From Gordionus sp. m RMFG-2023 (taxonomy: Eukaryota; Nematomorpha; Gordioida; Chordodea; Parachordodidae), in contig NC_088775.1 of NCBI RefSeq assembly GCF_954871325.1, positions 38,169,561-38,233,560 of the forward strand: 64,000 bases of DNA. The letters run 5' to 3'. The position numbers and the translations under genes are program-made. This document shows, piece after piece, positions 61,001 through 63,599 of this stretch. The number at the start of each line of letters is the position of its first letter. Positions within the stretch are counted from its first letter, which is position 1. The notes below the pieces were generated by a model. That model was not told where the DNA came from and searched no databases. It saw nothing but the letters and a program-made list of their open reading frames with translations.

Positions 61001-62773
61001 AAAGTAGTTTTCGTTTCTTATAAATTATATTTAATAAAATTGTTTATAAATATAAAAATTAAATTTATAATTTTGAAATTTAAATATATTTTAAATATTA
61101 TTTTGTTTTTTTATAATAAATTAAATCCACTATGACCAGCTGATAATATTTACAATTAAAAAAAATATATATGAAAAAGAAAAGGATGAGATAACTCATA
61201 TATTTCCTAGGTCTATAGATCAGCCAAATGTATTGACTGGTTAAATATTTTGATTCCCAAGAAAGTAGATTGGTTGTACCCACAAGGAAATCACTTGATT
61301 TCTTTAGAAAGAATGACACTAATATGACAAAAAATCCACCAAATGCTTTTTCAGCACCAAATAAACAATATCATGGATAAATTCGATGACTTTCCCTATT
61401 TTATAAATAAATTTATTAAATTAAAACACCATTACCTCAAATGCTAGTCGTAAAGCGATTATTTAGCCCAGTAAAATTATATTTAGAAATCGTCGCTCAA
61501 GACTTAAGGTTGAATATAGAAATAATTTTGTTATTAAAATGTAATAATGTAATAAATAATACGTTTAATTCTTTTATTTTATATTATATAAGTCACTATT
61601 CAATTCATAATAACTTGATTTTATCAAATGTTTATATTCATAAAGTAAAGAATGCTAATTTTTAAATATAATAGCAATTAGTGGCTAAATTTTTGGAAAA
61701 ATAAAGTGCTACTTTTGAAAGTCACGTTTAACAACATTGACTTTTGTACGTAATCTAATGAAAGAATAATAAAAATATTTGCTCCTGAACCGTAATCTCT
61801 ATATATATTGGTTCAGACCCCTGTAAATTATTACTTCAAAGTATGTTGAAAAACAATAAAGGTAGACGGGTTAATGGTGAAAAATGAAGAGCCAGCGTTA
61901 TGTCGTGCGTCCAGATAAAACATGTACATAATGGTAAGATTGAGTAAATCTGTTTAAGAAAAATTTTTTAAAAAAATTTAGTCTACAACAACTCTGTCTC
62001 GGCCAGAATCGCAAACTTTCATATTAACTCGATTCTGAAAAAACATAATTATGATTCAAGCCATTTTAAAAAAATAAATTCCTAGCCCCCCCCCCCCCCA
62101 TCTACCCATACATTAGCAATTGTGATTTTTATTTTTAAAAAAATCAAAATTTTACTCTTTTATATAAAGCTTTTAGAAGTGTCAGTTCAGAAACTCTTAA
62201 ATATCTTTACATTATATGCTCTTCCTGAAAAAAACACTCAATTACATAATTGCATGGTAAATCAGCAGTAAAACCATGCAGCCTTTTAGGAAAAGAAAAT
62301 TTTTATAAAATACTTTTAAAAAGTGTGGCATTGTTGAATTTTGTATCCGCCCTGGCAGAGATCAAATTCCCTAAAACGGCTCTCATATTTTGGAGTGAGG
62401 CATCGTCTGCTAAAGATCTAAGAGTAAGAATGGGGTATAAATAAGCAAATACAAATAAATGAAAAAGGTAAGTGAAATATAGCAGTAAACTAATAATAAT
62501 GCTTTGTATTTCTAATAAATTACAATTTCAAAAAAAACATTTCAAACCTGTAGTATAAAATATAACTATAAATATAATTTTAAAACGAGCCCCTTTTAAT
62601 ATTCACTATCTTATGTTTTTGTTGAGAATTACTTGATATGAGTCATCCATAGAAGCGCCAAAAATAGTCCAAGACAATCCTCAAAGATTTGAGGTGAAAA
62701 GTCCTCAACTTTCGAGTGACGGCAATTTTTGACAAGTAAACTAAGGATAAATTTATCTATATTTGGAGTAGGT
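3664..62773 (-). CDS. UTP20: UTP20 / DRIM, small-subunit processome component (partial, 26 exons found)
   Basis: Host gene read from high to low coordinates. UTP20 is a huge (about 2,800 aa in human) HEAT/ARM solenoid of the U3 snoRNP small-subunit processome. It acts in the nucleolus and is needed for the early cleavages that free 18S rRNA. I found 26 exons by open frames, AG/GT borders and phase agreement. Their translations follow the order of human UTP20 as I recall it (NPKALYL, ILYGRM, MKHIQIHRRARALKKL, PQSCLLLPPTP, NMHIFIESGLRLL all have clear counterparts). About 1,680 residues are encoded. The gene is open at both ends: the first exon seen needs two upstream bases and the last ends on a clean GTATAC donor. 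Two joins do not close in phase (exons 8-9 and 22-23), so one or two small exons may be missing. Introns range from about 105 bp to 15.5 kb and hold nearly all the transposons listed here. Confidence 0.92.
4283..5172 (-). CDS. UTP20: UTP20 exon 25 (890 bp, largest)
   Basis: The acceptor is CTTACAG and the donor is GATA|GTGAGT. It opens LIYKLCNALKSRAESLREAA (human LLKVCALLKNRAQEIRDIA), continues YFPLLVENLSSVLVKGGEH, GARMLLGPLARLVSNKAHA and KRCLECVRRGAVEASSV. It ends with a linker ARPQSCLVITYPADSRDLF that matches human PQSCLLLPPTPVRGG. It is a run of HEAT-type helices followed by a flexible joint. Plus-strand open frames across it are shadows. Confidence 0.95.
6081..7110 (-). pseudogene. Broken transposase-like gene of long-TIR element 1
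   Basis: The N-terminal piece (7110-6793) has a Cys-rich knuckle: CVNPF, a spacer ending KVMTWM, then ICDKCRKRL. A middle piece (about 6690-6520) reads FSKFATLRPKNCILAGASGT and then HSVCVCSIHQN. This matches FSKFAIMRSKSCILAGRSGT in the gene at 49069-50766 and proves common descent. The C-terminal piece (6371-6081) has NFLHPKGPANSFVYPAA and STATGRTCNL, blocks that I associate with unnamed repeat-borne proteins of invertebrates. Frames change at least three times. The protein has no family name that I can give. Confidence 0.75.
7324..7711. mobile_element. GC-ended MITE, copy 1 (388 bp, 10-bp direct repeats)
   Basis: The short inverted ends AGTGATCTGCA and TGCAAATCTCT are followed inward by repeated GGCCCGGCCCGA blocks around an AT-rich core. 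AATAATAAGT flanks both sides (7314-7323 and 7712-7721). A second, inverted copy lies at 26191-26538 and shares the core strings. No coding capacity. A 9-10 bp duplication would suit a MULE-type element. Confidence 0.7.
8362..8835. other. Intron, nothing recognised
   Basis: Unique-looking AT-rich sequence between the long-TIR element and a TAGT.TTGTTA repeat. No exon of UTP20 or transposon end was found. Confidence 0.4.
8836..9015. repeat. TAGTRTTGTTAAA-bounded repeat
   Basis: It begins TAGTATTGTTAAAACCCCGA and contains GATTAAGATTTTAGCCAAAA. A short relative with the same start and core (ACCCCGATTAAGATTTTAGC) lies at 55593-55730 and ends with an inverted TTTAACAACG. It is probably a MITE of the same group as the fold-back element at 13277. 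Confidence 0.5.
9016..9610. repeat. Minisatellite, four diverged units (about 115-190 bp)
   Basis: Each unit starts near GTGTTGTTAAACGGCTGAGC (about 9019, 9142, 9330, 9449), continues CAAGCCGGCTTAGCCCTAAA and TTTTTGAGTCGAAAATT, and ends AAATTTATTTATTTG. The same units form the left end of the fold-back element at 13277-13500, so this may be a solo end of such an element. Confidence 0.75.
9904..11525 (-). mobile_element. hAT transposon with GATAC subterminal repeats (TSD CTAGACAA)
   Basis: The ends are CAGAGTTGGGCAG and its complement near CTGCCCAACTCTG. The 8-bp duplication CTAGACAA (9896-9903, 11526-11533) is perfect. Both ends are packed with AGATACAAGATAC and AGATACAGATACTAGTATCT strings (9935-10075, 11345-11510), likely transposase binding sites. 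A minus-strand remnant at about 10380-10440 reads NSAPIER.FNFGTM, which resembles the hAT dimerisation motif SAPxERxFSxGG. The rest of the gene is lost or decayed. Confidence 0.88.
11755..11955 (+). pseudogene. Merlin / ISXO2-like transposase relic
   Basis: In one frame WVNHSQNFDPN is followed, after a frame change, by QKVERMWRDLKANYKRYG and then HEYLIEYRYFENID. The block VNHSxNFVDPxxGAHTQxxERxWRD is the C-terminal hallmark of ISXO2/IS1595 transposases and the eukaryotic Merlin superfamily. Only the C-terminal part survives, and I see no matching ends. Confidence 0.65.
12101..13059. mobile_element. piggyBac-like non-autonomous relic (TTAA flanks)
   Basis: TTAA at 12097 is followed by CCCTTTACTACAAAGGTGGG and TTTTACCCCTAATACAAAAT. 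The complement ATTTTGTATTAGGGGTAAAA lies at 13028-13050, and TTAA follows at 13060. Inside are two copies of a roughly 65-bp string about 150 bp apart (12176-12250 and 12328-12400, TTTTCCTAA.GTTGCT). The right end is eroded. No transposase seen. Confidence 0.5.
13631..14668. mobile_element. hAT-type non-autonomous element (TSD TTCAAAAA)
   Basis: The ends are TAGAGGTGGGCG and CGCCCACCTCTA, with a perfect 8-bp duplication TTCAAAAA (13623-13630, 14669-14676). CACGCCC/GGCGTGA-rich blocks flank the AT-rich core. It lies inside the left arm of the fold-back element and so is younger. A minus-strand stretch near 14090-14160 reads FTDESCVNLKDSSH, vaguely like a DDE box, but is too short to name. Confidence 0.82.
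16020..16197. repeat. Perfect 88-89 bp tandem duplication in the fold-back array
   Basis: A block starting TCGCTGAAGTTTTATTTAAA and ending AATTATGATAATTGT is repeated back to back with no visible differences. The surrounding array units are diverged, so this is a recent local expansion. Confidence 0.8.
17100..18543. other. Intron, little recognised
   Basis: AT-rich sequence. A GAACCG-rich patch at about 18030-18155 (ACCGGGTTGAACCGGTTCTA) resembles the arms of small MITEs at 34220, 58613 and 61790. Otherwise nothing is assignable. The 5' half of the pogo element should lie in the right part but is not readable. Confidence 0.35.
18544..19459 (+). pseudogene. pogo/Tigger-type DDE_1 transposase, C-terminal half
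   Basis: An open frame of 300 codons. It has the second catalytic aspartate in the box VLIILDNHISH, then LTLPPHCTHKLQPLDNTVFG, then GFKSCRIWPFNP, all typical of DDE_1 (pogo/jerky) transposases. A C-terminal zinc-binding tail (CLVCKKNYY, then FQCRKCGYWS) follows. The last residues shift frame just before the expected final CxxC. The N-terminal DNA-binding domain and the first catalytic aspartate are missing upstream. Element ends were not found. Confidence 0.85.
20105..20325. mobile_element. Solo end of a fourth long-TIR subfamily
   Basis: Reading inward from about 20322 on the minus strand: GGGTTAAATTCATGACAAAT, then CAAC, then CAACCCGAGCCCGATTTTTC. This keeps the CAAATCAA and CCCGA boxes of the three other long-TIR elements. 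Only one end is present. It lies next to exon 24. Confidence 0.55.
20326..20720. other. Short open frame of unknown origin on the minus strand
   Basis: 20425-20628 is open on the minus strand (contains CCFDKGFTMFRKRNLHEKL). It may be a decayed TTF/hAT zinc-finger fragment. It does not fit UTP20 phase or sequence. I give no function. Confidence 0.25.
20721..20857 (-). CDS. UTP20: UTP20 exon 24
   Basis: It encodes AEYYHKTVDPHKINKEL, then ILRIPLALPICKFIKCLPED. Human has EVVRVPLAFAMVKLMQSLPQ here. The acceptor is AATTTAAG and the donor is ACAAA|GTAATA. The two leftover bases join the first T of the exon 15.5 kb away. Confidence 0.9.
21613..21698 (-). CDS. UTP20: UTP20 exon 23
   Basis: It encodes VGLDSRAAICEKISRDVI and PTLFKIFDAE, the counterpart of human NIQGTITGDILPRLHKCL. 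The acceptor is AAGATTTAG and the donor is GCCGAA|GTTAAC. It is an island of balanced base composition between two TE-filled introns of 11.5 kb and 0.75 kb. Confidence 0.85.
21700..22740. other. Intron with one GC-rich repeat end
   Basis: Mostly AT-rich. At 22130-22215 a GC-rich patch (GGCGGCGGCGCGGCG, with GCGCGACCAGGCTCGCC) stands out, as repeat termini do elsewhere in the window. No partner was found. Confidence 0.35.
25575..27700 (-). mobile_element. hAT element C, ZMYM/TTF type (TSD TAACCACC)
   Basis: The ends are CAGTGGCGTAGCCAGG and CTACGCCACTG, with a perfect 8-bp duplication TAACCACC (25567-25574, 27701-27708). On the minus strand at about 26735-26880 there is STCTNERSFSTLKRLKTYLR and then RLNGFAILNI. 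This is the C-terminal dimerisation motif of the hAT group that includes ZMYM1-like proteins. Runs of G/C (GGGGGGGGGG, CCCCCCCCCC) sit near both ends. The rest is too decayed to read. It holds MITE copy 2. Confidence 0.85.
26191..26538. mobile_element. GC-ended MITE, copy 2 (348 bp)
   Basis: An inverted relative of the MITE at 7324-7711: GGGCTGGGTCGGGCCTAATA at one end, GGCCGGGCCTGAAAAATTAG at the other, and the shared core AAAATATTTGATTTTATTTA. The flanks AATTCTTATT and AATTCATAGT agree at 8 of 10 positions. Confidence 0.68.
29151..29214. repeat. Perfect 32-bp tandem duplication
   Basis: ATATATATTTATATTTAGAA and the next twelve bases occur twice back to back. The end of the unit (AAATAAATGTCAAGATGGTT) also occurs inverted at about 29460-29495, so a small inverted repeat spans this site. 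Confidence 0.75.
29500..30046. other. Intron between hAT nest and long-TIR element 2
   Basis: AT-rich. A minus-strand open stretch near 29840-29890 was considered as a missing UTP20 exon but has no suitable donor. Nothing else seen. Confidence 0.35.
30051..31999. mobile_element. Long-TIR DNA transposon, subfamily 2 (4-bp TSD CAAT)
   Basis: The ends are GGGCCATTCCTGTCAAATCG and its near complement, with the 4-bp duplication CAAT at 30047-30050 and 32000-32003. The inverted repeats are about 480 bp (30051 to about 30535; about 31520 to 31999). The subterminal boxes CAAATCGA and CGGCCGACCCC match subfamilies 1 and 3. The spacer has a plus-strand relic (30999-31217) whose end IKRKRLCEKKY matches IKKKRLNEKKYPV in the gene at 50766, so it is an internally deleted member of the same superfamily. 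Confidence 0.83.
32004..33220. other. Intron, nothing firm
   Basis: AT-rich with a few GC-richer words (33030-33120: CCGACCCGACATT, CGATCCGATAACTC). A plus-strand open frame at 33019-33228 has no recognised content and no host splice context. Confidence 0.35.
33240..33542 (-). CDS. UTP20: UTP20 exon 22 (3' end approximate)
   Basis: It starts IRNRARALKQLSDVL directly after HIQ of exon 21, matching human IHRRARALKKLAKQL, then KLCKIIADRFLI and ALCYRSEPREFLALVA. The acceptor is CAACAAAAG. I place the donor at TATAT|GTCAAG, with CAA|GTTTAT at 33234 as alternative. Neither closes in phase with the exon at 21698, so a small exon may lie in between, in the acidic, poorly conserved linker region of the protein. 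Confidence 0.9.
33716..33853 (-). CDS. UTP20: UTP20 exon 21
   Basis: A phase-0 exon of 46 codons: NIFENFVLLLESLVKTYPED, then LIDPDAEKDFFSNIRHIQ. This is the clearest family signature in the gene; human has YHDPEMDFFENMKHIQ at this point. The acceptor is AACCTTCAG and the donor is TTCAG|GTTCCT. Confidence 0.95.
33870..34860. repeat. Intron with GGTTCGAACC-rich MITE-like arms
   Basis: At 34216-34290 (GATCGAACAGAAACTAATAT, GGTTTAGTTCAGG) and 34585-34715 (GGTTCGGGTGACAAAATCAT, GGTTCGGACCCTA) there are two loosely inverted arms around an AT-rich core. Similar words occur at 18030, 20060, 56170, 58613 and 61790, suggesting one old MITE group with ends like TAGGGTCCGAACC. Confidence 0.4.
34869..35189 (-). 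CDS. UTP20: UTP20 exon 20 (321 bp)
   Basis: A phase-0 exon of 107 codons. It opens LNAFDCSRGLPQDRPNYDI, continues with HSALPDLTPPVTLFAAW and ends VPLIAANLKSLND. The human counterpart begins LNAFDQRHLDDINFDVR. The acceptor is CCTGAAAG and the donor is AATGAT|GTAAAC. Confidence 0.92.
35485..35620 (-). CDS. UTP20: UTP20 exon 19
   Basis: It encodes NVPQLYYRLRTMESLIHL and ends at SVLLDQLVK. The next exon starts LNAFD, so the join reads LVKLNAFD, like human VVKLNAFD. The acceptor is TTCAAAG and the donor is TTAAA|GTACGT. Confidence 0.9.
36118..36478 (-). CDS. UTP20: UTP20 exon 18 (361 bp)
   Basis: A large, GC-balanced exon encoding alanine- and leucine-rich HEAT helices: YADAVTRYAASKIDLSAMI, then LAGCLLALALNRAGI and TLSAVRALVVSG. 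The acceptor is TGCTCAG and the donor is TTTGC|GTAATA. Phases agree with both neighbours. A plus-strand open frame across it is only its shadow. Confidence 0.88.
36540..37100. repeat. MITE-like GGAACG-rich intron block
   Basis: The left side has AGAACGGAACTTGGG and the right side has GGAACGCTAAAATG, GTTCCAGGTCCCTG. The complement of the right edge, CAGGGACCTGGAACAAAAAC, looks like a repeat terminus, but I could not find the matching left edge. Confidence 0.35.
37194..37351 (-). CDS. UTP20: UTP20 exon 17
   Basis: It encodes TAHFMIQTNPNDPAKTL, then LSVKNCHTQVKETVLEIV and ASDQFE, the counterpart of human HPECDILTNVFAILSAKNL. The acceptor is TTTTTTTTAG and the donor is GAAT|GTAAGT. Confidence 0.9.
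37703..37782 (-). CDS. UTP20: UTP20 exon 16 (80 bp)
   Basis: It encodes VEKFEVECKSGASMLLKI and then ISYWSSQK, matching human SPTPLLKLISIWSRNARY. The acceptor is CATCAAG and the donor is AAAAA|GTTTAT, both weak. The reading frame and phases still fit both sides. Confidence 0.87.
38162..38242 (-). CDS. UTP20: UTP20 exon 15 (81 bp)
   Basis: A phase-0 exon of 27 codons, YFTAFNDTYTLDTAEEDI then LFRTIVWGN, equivalent to human WESYQFRTEEIDAVFHGAVW. The acceptor is GCCTTTAG and the donor is GAAAC|GTAAAT. Confidence 0.92.
38494..38680 (-). CDS. UTP20: UTP20 exon 14
   Basis: It encodes LLGFISNCLAQMGSRLSF, then IIMYISALVKGMKAI and KKECFGVVYK. It aligns with the human helix pair around VLKNISHLISAYLPKILQI. 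The donor is ACAAG|GTTTTG. Confidence 0.9.
38845..38902 (-). CDS. UTP20: UTP20 exon 13 (58 bp)
   Basis: It encodes LDALSAEMNPKFDIRRLQ. The acceptor is TTTTTCTTAG and the donor is CAAGG|GTAAAA. Two bases on each side complete codons of exons 12 and 14, giving RRLQGLLGFIS, the counterpart of human GRQHGILNSLE. Confidence 0.88.
39106..39281 (-). CDS. UTP20: UTP20 exon 12
   Basis: It encodes LLFGKMQVKMTKAKAK, then GLRRSIIRFLMNCENEEID and ALHPLFHG, matching human ILYGRM ... TRMAIVLRFLAGTQPEEIQ ... EPVRHF. The acceptor is AATAATAG and the donor is ACTG|GTTAGA. A basic KAKAK patch sits between the two conserved blocks. Confidence 0.93.
39514..39579 (-). CDS. UTP20: UTP20 exon 11 (66 bp)
   Basis: It encodes TNKESHVIQTIHRKDVMRF and IM. 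The human counterpart reads VVKTAHRADLFPILMR. The acceptor is TTTTTATAG and the donor is ATGAG|GTTATT. Confidence 0.92.
40220..40279 (-). CDS. UTP20: UTP20 exon 10 (60 bp)
   Basis: It encodes ENLERLINDISFKSELVLF, the counterpart of human ENLQRLLEDRSFKEEIVHF. The acceptor is CTATTGCAG and the donor is TTCAA|GTAAAA. Split codons agree with both neighbours. Confidence 0.93.
40451..40516 (-). CDS. UTP20: UTP20 exon 9
   Basis: It encodes EIQGQALSCLETLKLPYLL and PYK, matching human around QKITLDCIMTYKHPHVLPY. The donor is ACAA|GTGCAT. The acceptor CTAATAG at 40517 leaves a phase gap to exon 8. An alternative acceptor (AAATCCAG, exon end 40506) closes the phase but drops about three residues. A microexon between the two is the other explanation. 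Confidence 0.85.
40913..41003 (-). CDS. UTP20: UTP20 exon 8
   Basis: The acceptor is TTTTTTCAG and the donor is ACG|GTAAGA. It encodes TLRHYLNIFQAFKNPKGLY and then KYQEMKNIFET. It matches the recalled human segment around LQVFSKFSNPRALYL closely, which makes it one of the anchoring exons. It ends in phase 0, while the next exon as drawn needs two leading bases. Confidence 0.93.
41004..42330. other. Intron, AT-rich, one GC-richer patch
   Basis: 41450-41565 contains GAGCGCAATCGCAATTTTTG and GGTCGCATAGTGCAAATT, perhaps a small eroded MITE related to a patch at 52380-52515 (AAATCGCGATCGCAATAGTG). A plus-strand open frame at 41630-41872 is low-complexity and hydrophobic, with no support as a gene. 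Confidence 0.35.
42417..42812. mobile_element. 396-bp MITE inside the left TIR of copy X
   Basis: The inverted ends start TGTCGTAATTTTTAAAGGGA and continue near-perfectly for about 58 bp (GACTATCCGGGATCTTCACG). TATA flanks both sides (42413-42416, 42813-42816). The uninterrupted site can be read in copy Y (complement of 51625-51650), where one TATA is present, confirming the insertion and its limits. Confidence 0.85.
43670..44534 (+). pseudogene. Truncated transposase-like gene of copy X
   Basis: It starts MSRKDISIPVKCCNPFRI and has the Cys knuckle CCNPF ... VLQWM ... ICSSCRKRLKK, then KIQGKIKKVFKINLEDQAKK. Its last 60 bases (KVKRYS, then NLMYDII) match the end of the gene in copy Y. About 880 bp between AATGGAAAA and AATGAAAGTC are missing, with a short GGAAAA match at the junction. 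A stop between the first two blocks is shared with copy Y, and one extra frame change is private to X. Confidence 0.8.
45270..45458. other. 185-bp spacer between the two inverted copies
   Basis: Unique AT-rich sequence separating copy X from copy Y, and the loop of the large palindrome. No terminal repeats or coding seen. Confidence 0.6.
45552..48432 (-). mobile_element. hAT transposon E with BED finger, nearly whole (TSD RTATACAC)
   Basis: The ends are CAGGGTTG and CAACCCTG. The flanks are ATATACAC (45544-45551) and GTATACAC (48433-48440), one base apart. Copy X shows the empty site ATATACAC. TTTGACCGGTCAAATA palindromes repeat at both ends (45568-45625, 48375-48410). It carries one gene on the minus strand. 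Confidence 0.9.
45725..47803 (-). pseudogene. hAT transposase with BED zinc finger and DUF659-like core
   Basis: The N-terminal BED finger (47803-47600) reads HVWKHFQEV ... AVCKFCKMSY ... MVKHLLSSC. The core (47290-46160) has YLSIVSDGWSNIRNESIINF, SLVTDNAANMKAAW, YGCAAHTLQLF and TRWASSIKCM, the order seen in hAT/DUF659 transposases, with D of SDGW and D of TDNAAN as likely catalytic residues. The C-terminus (46237-45725) has the dimerisation motif FPSSTSSERNWSVWGNIHTK then NRNRL. One stop near 47165 and one frame change near 46230 break an otherwise complete gene. A short gap at 47290-47400 may be an intron. Confidence 0.87.
49069..50766 (-). pseudogene. Transposase-like gene of copy Y, unnamed family, nearly full length
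   Basis: About 560 codons in four overlapping frames. Residues 1-50: Cys-rich knuckle CCNPF ... DLRNVLQWMIEV ... ICSSCRKRL. A Ser/Thr-rich acidic linker follows, then basic KIQGKIKKVFKINLED. The middle has GFSKFAIMRSKSCILAGRSG, then THTMCICTFHQNFK, QPCCYLKKCQMCPG and TFKQWLAADRTTLETL. The C-terminal part has AEWHFFATAHGKTPCDSLGG, ITKRLAARASLQ, and FHSFIP-type YHSFIPMEGKMKVKRYS. I know such HGK.PCD..GG..KR proteins only as unnamed, repeat-borne invertebrate proteins. The DDE residues were not identified. One stop (shared with copy X) and two frame changes break it. Confidence 0.82.
51710..52990. other. Intron downstream of copy Y
   Basis: AT-rich. A minus-strand open frame at 52679-52897 has no UTP20 match, and phase shows exon 7 joins directly to exon 8, so it is not an exon. 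The patch at 52380-52515 (CGCGATCGCAATAGTG) may be an eroded MITE end. Confidence 0.4.
52991..53523 (-). CDS. UTP20: UTP20 exon 7 (533 bp)
   Basis: The longest exon of the upstream half. The acceptor is CCATCTAG and the donor is CCA|GTGAGT. It encodes LPSLLIYYYPITNLSHLL, then SLKTEKMAPVIKQLQSTL, a TFWKILLDQL helix and an end at REIVSNFLLFYQ. A WKxLLDQL element recurs in UTP20 proteins. The following intron of 12 kb carries the inverted pair of long-TIR transposons. The split CA|G codon joins directly to the exon at 40913-41003. Confidence 0.9.
53530..54131. other. Short intron, nothing recognised
   Basis: AT-rich intron between exons 6 and 7. No repeat ends seen. Confidence 0.5.
54132..54329 (-). 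CDS. UTP20: UTP20 exon 6
   Basis: A phase-0 exon of 66 codons from acceptor TTTTTAAG to donor ACAA|GTATAT. It encodes DPSIISPKMILAYQAIF through KMAPRILQ. The open frame runs a little past the donor into the intron, which is why a naive ORF looks longer. Confidence 0.85.
54330..55383. other. Intron, nothing recognised
   Basis: AT-rich intron between exons 5 and 6. No coding, terminal repeats or tandem structure were recognised. Confidence 0.45.
55384..55440 (-). CDS. UTP20: UTP20 exon 5 (57 bp)
   Basis: A small phase-0 exon of 19 codons (VRNISLEIIRALGFKAFIK) between acceptor TTCTAAG and a near-consensus donor AAG|GTAAGC. Confidence 0.8.
55593..55730. mobile_element. Small MITE, TAGTGTTGTTA end
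   Basis: It starts TAGTGTTGTTACACCCCGAT, contains TAAGATTTTAGCCAAAATAA and ends GTTTAACAACGTCA. It shares its start and core with the repeat at 8836-9015. It lies in the 464-bp intron between exons 4 and 5. Confidence 0.5.
55905..56043 (-). CDS. UTP20: UTP20 exon 4
   Basis: The acceptor is TTTTTTCACAG and the donor is ACAA|GTAATA. It encodes KDQEDIKLLSILLMHLKP through SNLTSHDSQ. The 139 bases fit the phase of both neighbours. The MHLKPET stretch is the kind of helix end seen through the UTP20 solenoid. Confidence 0.8.
56340..58426 (+). mobile_element. hAT element G with GTAACG subterminal repeats (TSD GTATAATY)
   Basis: The ends are TAGTGCTGTGAAGTAACG and CGTTTACAGCACTA. The flanks GTATAATT (56332-56339) and GTATAATC (58427-58434) agree at 7 of 8. 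GTAACGAGTAACGGTAACGC-type words crowd both ends. A plus-strand relic at about 56755-56925 (LPWPQFEIYFKPI ... STLWKCNLYPN) looks like a decayed BED finger. It contains element H and, near 57985-58065, a scrap of the CAGTGGCGTAGCC family (GAGTGGCGTAACCAG). Confidence 0.82.
57015..57773 (+). mobile_element. hAT-type deletion derivative H nested in G
   Basis: The ends are AGGGCTGTGTCGATATT and GATCGGCACAGCCCT, with near-adjacent AAATATAA on both sides. ATCGGATCGG words fill both ends. The core keeps a BED-like start (WKYFTKDKDNFAKCVICG, about 57340-57400), followed within about 30 bases by RSLLPENLEAIVFIKKYL (about 57440-57490), which is the usual last line of hAT transposases. The whole catalytic core has therefore been removed. 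Confidence 0.78.
58613..58705. mobile_element. 93-bp MITE-like repeat, CAGGGAG ends
   Basis: CAGGGAGAACCGGAAATAAT at the left, and GGTTTGACTCCCTG at the right as an imperfect inverted end. Too short for coding. Its relation to the GAACC-rich arms elsewhere is suggestive only. Confidence 0.45.
59103..59244. repeat. Perfect 71-bp tandem duplication
   Basis: A block from ATTGTTACTGCAAAAATACA to CTCCTATATTCTATGC occurs twice without a visible difference. It is a recent duplication in the intron between exons 3 and 4. Confidence 0.85.
59425..60465. mobile_element. Small fold-back element with GGGCAGTATTT repeats
   Basis: The left arm (about 59435-59600) has GGGCAGTATTTTTATTATCA, TGTGCAGTATTTATAAATTT and GGGCAGTATTTTTTTTATCA about 40-65 bp apart. 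The right arm (about 60240-60460) has the inverted form AATACTGCCCATTT and AAACTGCCCAAATA. The core is AT-rich with no gene. Ends and duplication were not fixed. Confidence 0.55.
60466..61834. other. Intron, nothing firm
   Basis: AT-rich with a GGGGGGGGG run at 60615. Open frames at 61098-61319 (minus) and 61441-61665 (plus) are low-complexity and have no splice or family support. A GAACC-type patch lies at 61785-61820. Confidence 0.4.
61835..61949 (-). CDS. UTP20: UTP20 exon 3
   Basis: The acceptor is TTAAACAG and the donor is TTGAA|GTAATA. The only frame that joins both neighbours (two bases in, two bases out) is fully open and reads LLNLTIMYMFYLDARHNA through FQHTL. The next exon, 5.8 kb downstream, completes the split lysine codon. 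Confidence 0.68.
62314..62417 (-). CDS. UTP20: UTP20 exon 2
   Basis: The acceptor is ACTCTTAG and the donor is AAAA|GTATTT. It encodes SLADDASLQNMRAVLGNL through NNATLFK. Phase agrees with both neighbours. No specific family motif is recognised; the assignment rests on phase, strand and position. Confidence 0.7.
62633..62773 (-). CDS. UTP20: UTP20 exon (1 of those seen)
   Basis: The acceptor is TTTTCTTAG and the donor is AA|GTAATT. It encodes PTPNIDKFILSLLVKN through FLALLWMTHI, a leucine-rich helical segment typical of a HEAT repeat. Its 141 bases leave two bases, which join the A of the next exon to make lysine. No exon is visible between here and the right window edge, so the N-terminal third of the protein must lie outside. 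Confidence 0.7.
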
Positions 62774-62779
62774 CTAAGA

Positions 62780-63590
62780 AAATTTTAAAAGTATATATAA
62801 ATAAAATATTTAGGGAATTAATAAATGATACATAAAAATAACCCTCTGGCAACTAAGGTATTTTATCCTAAATTACATGTGTAATATTATTTCATCTTAA
62901 TTGGATGCCTACACCCCACTAAAAATTTCCTAGATCTGGACCATATTATCCTCAATCAATTGTAACCGTGTTATTTATTTTTAAATATTCGATCAGATCA
63001 TCTTTACCTATATAATTTTTCTTATTAAATCTGTCTATTCTATTTAAGCTATATAACTAACTAGCTATTTGTTGAGAGGTAAAACTTACTTTCCAATAAA
63101 TAACACATTAAATTTTTTTTTTAAATTCCCTATTATTATTTAAGATTAATATTTGGGTAAAAATCCCAAAAAATTAATTTTTCTCCTTTATGGTTAATAT
63201 TGAATTTGTACTTAAGCTAATCAAAAATCTGACAAAATGTAATATACTAAACCATTGCTTGATGCGACGTTATGGTAAAACAAATTTTTATTTTCGATAA
63301 TATTTTACCCTACAAAAGTCTAAAATTTTAAATATTAATCATTGCGCATCCACATATAGTTGTTTAAATATTAGCCCGAAGGTCTAAGTGGTAATTGGAA
63401 ACCATTAATAAAACATAAACTTTTAGACAACTATGAGTAAATCAGGTTTTGAAAACCTCATTGATTTTCAAAGGATAATTTTTAGACCAAAAGCTTCTAA
63501 AAATTCGAGGAACAAGGTTTATTGAAAGTCATGTTGACAATATCACTATAATTGTCCTTTATCAAAGATTTAGAATCTATATATATAATC
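62780..63590. other. 5' intron of the last exon seen, nothing recognised
   Basis: AT-rich. No further UTP20 exon could be supported here. Confidence 0.4.
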
Positions 63591-63599
63591 ACCATAATC

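Noticed and set aside
63350-63400. Possible tRNA around TAGCCCGAAGGTCTAAGTGG
   Set aside because: No B box or cloverleaf could be drawn.
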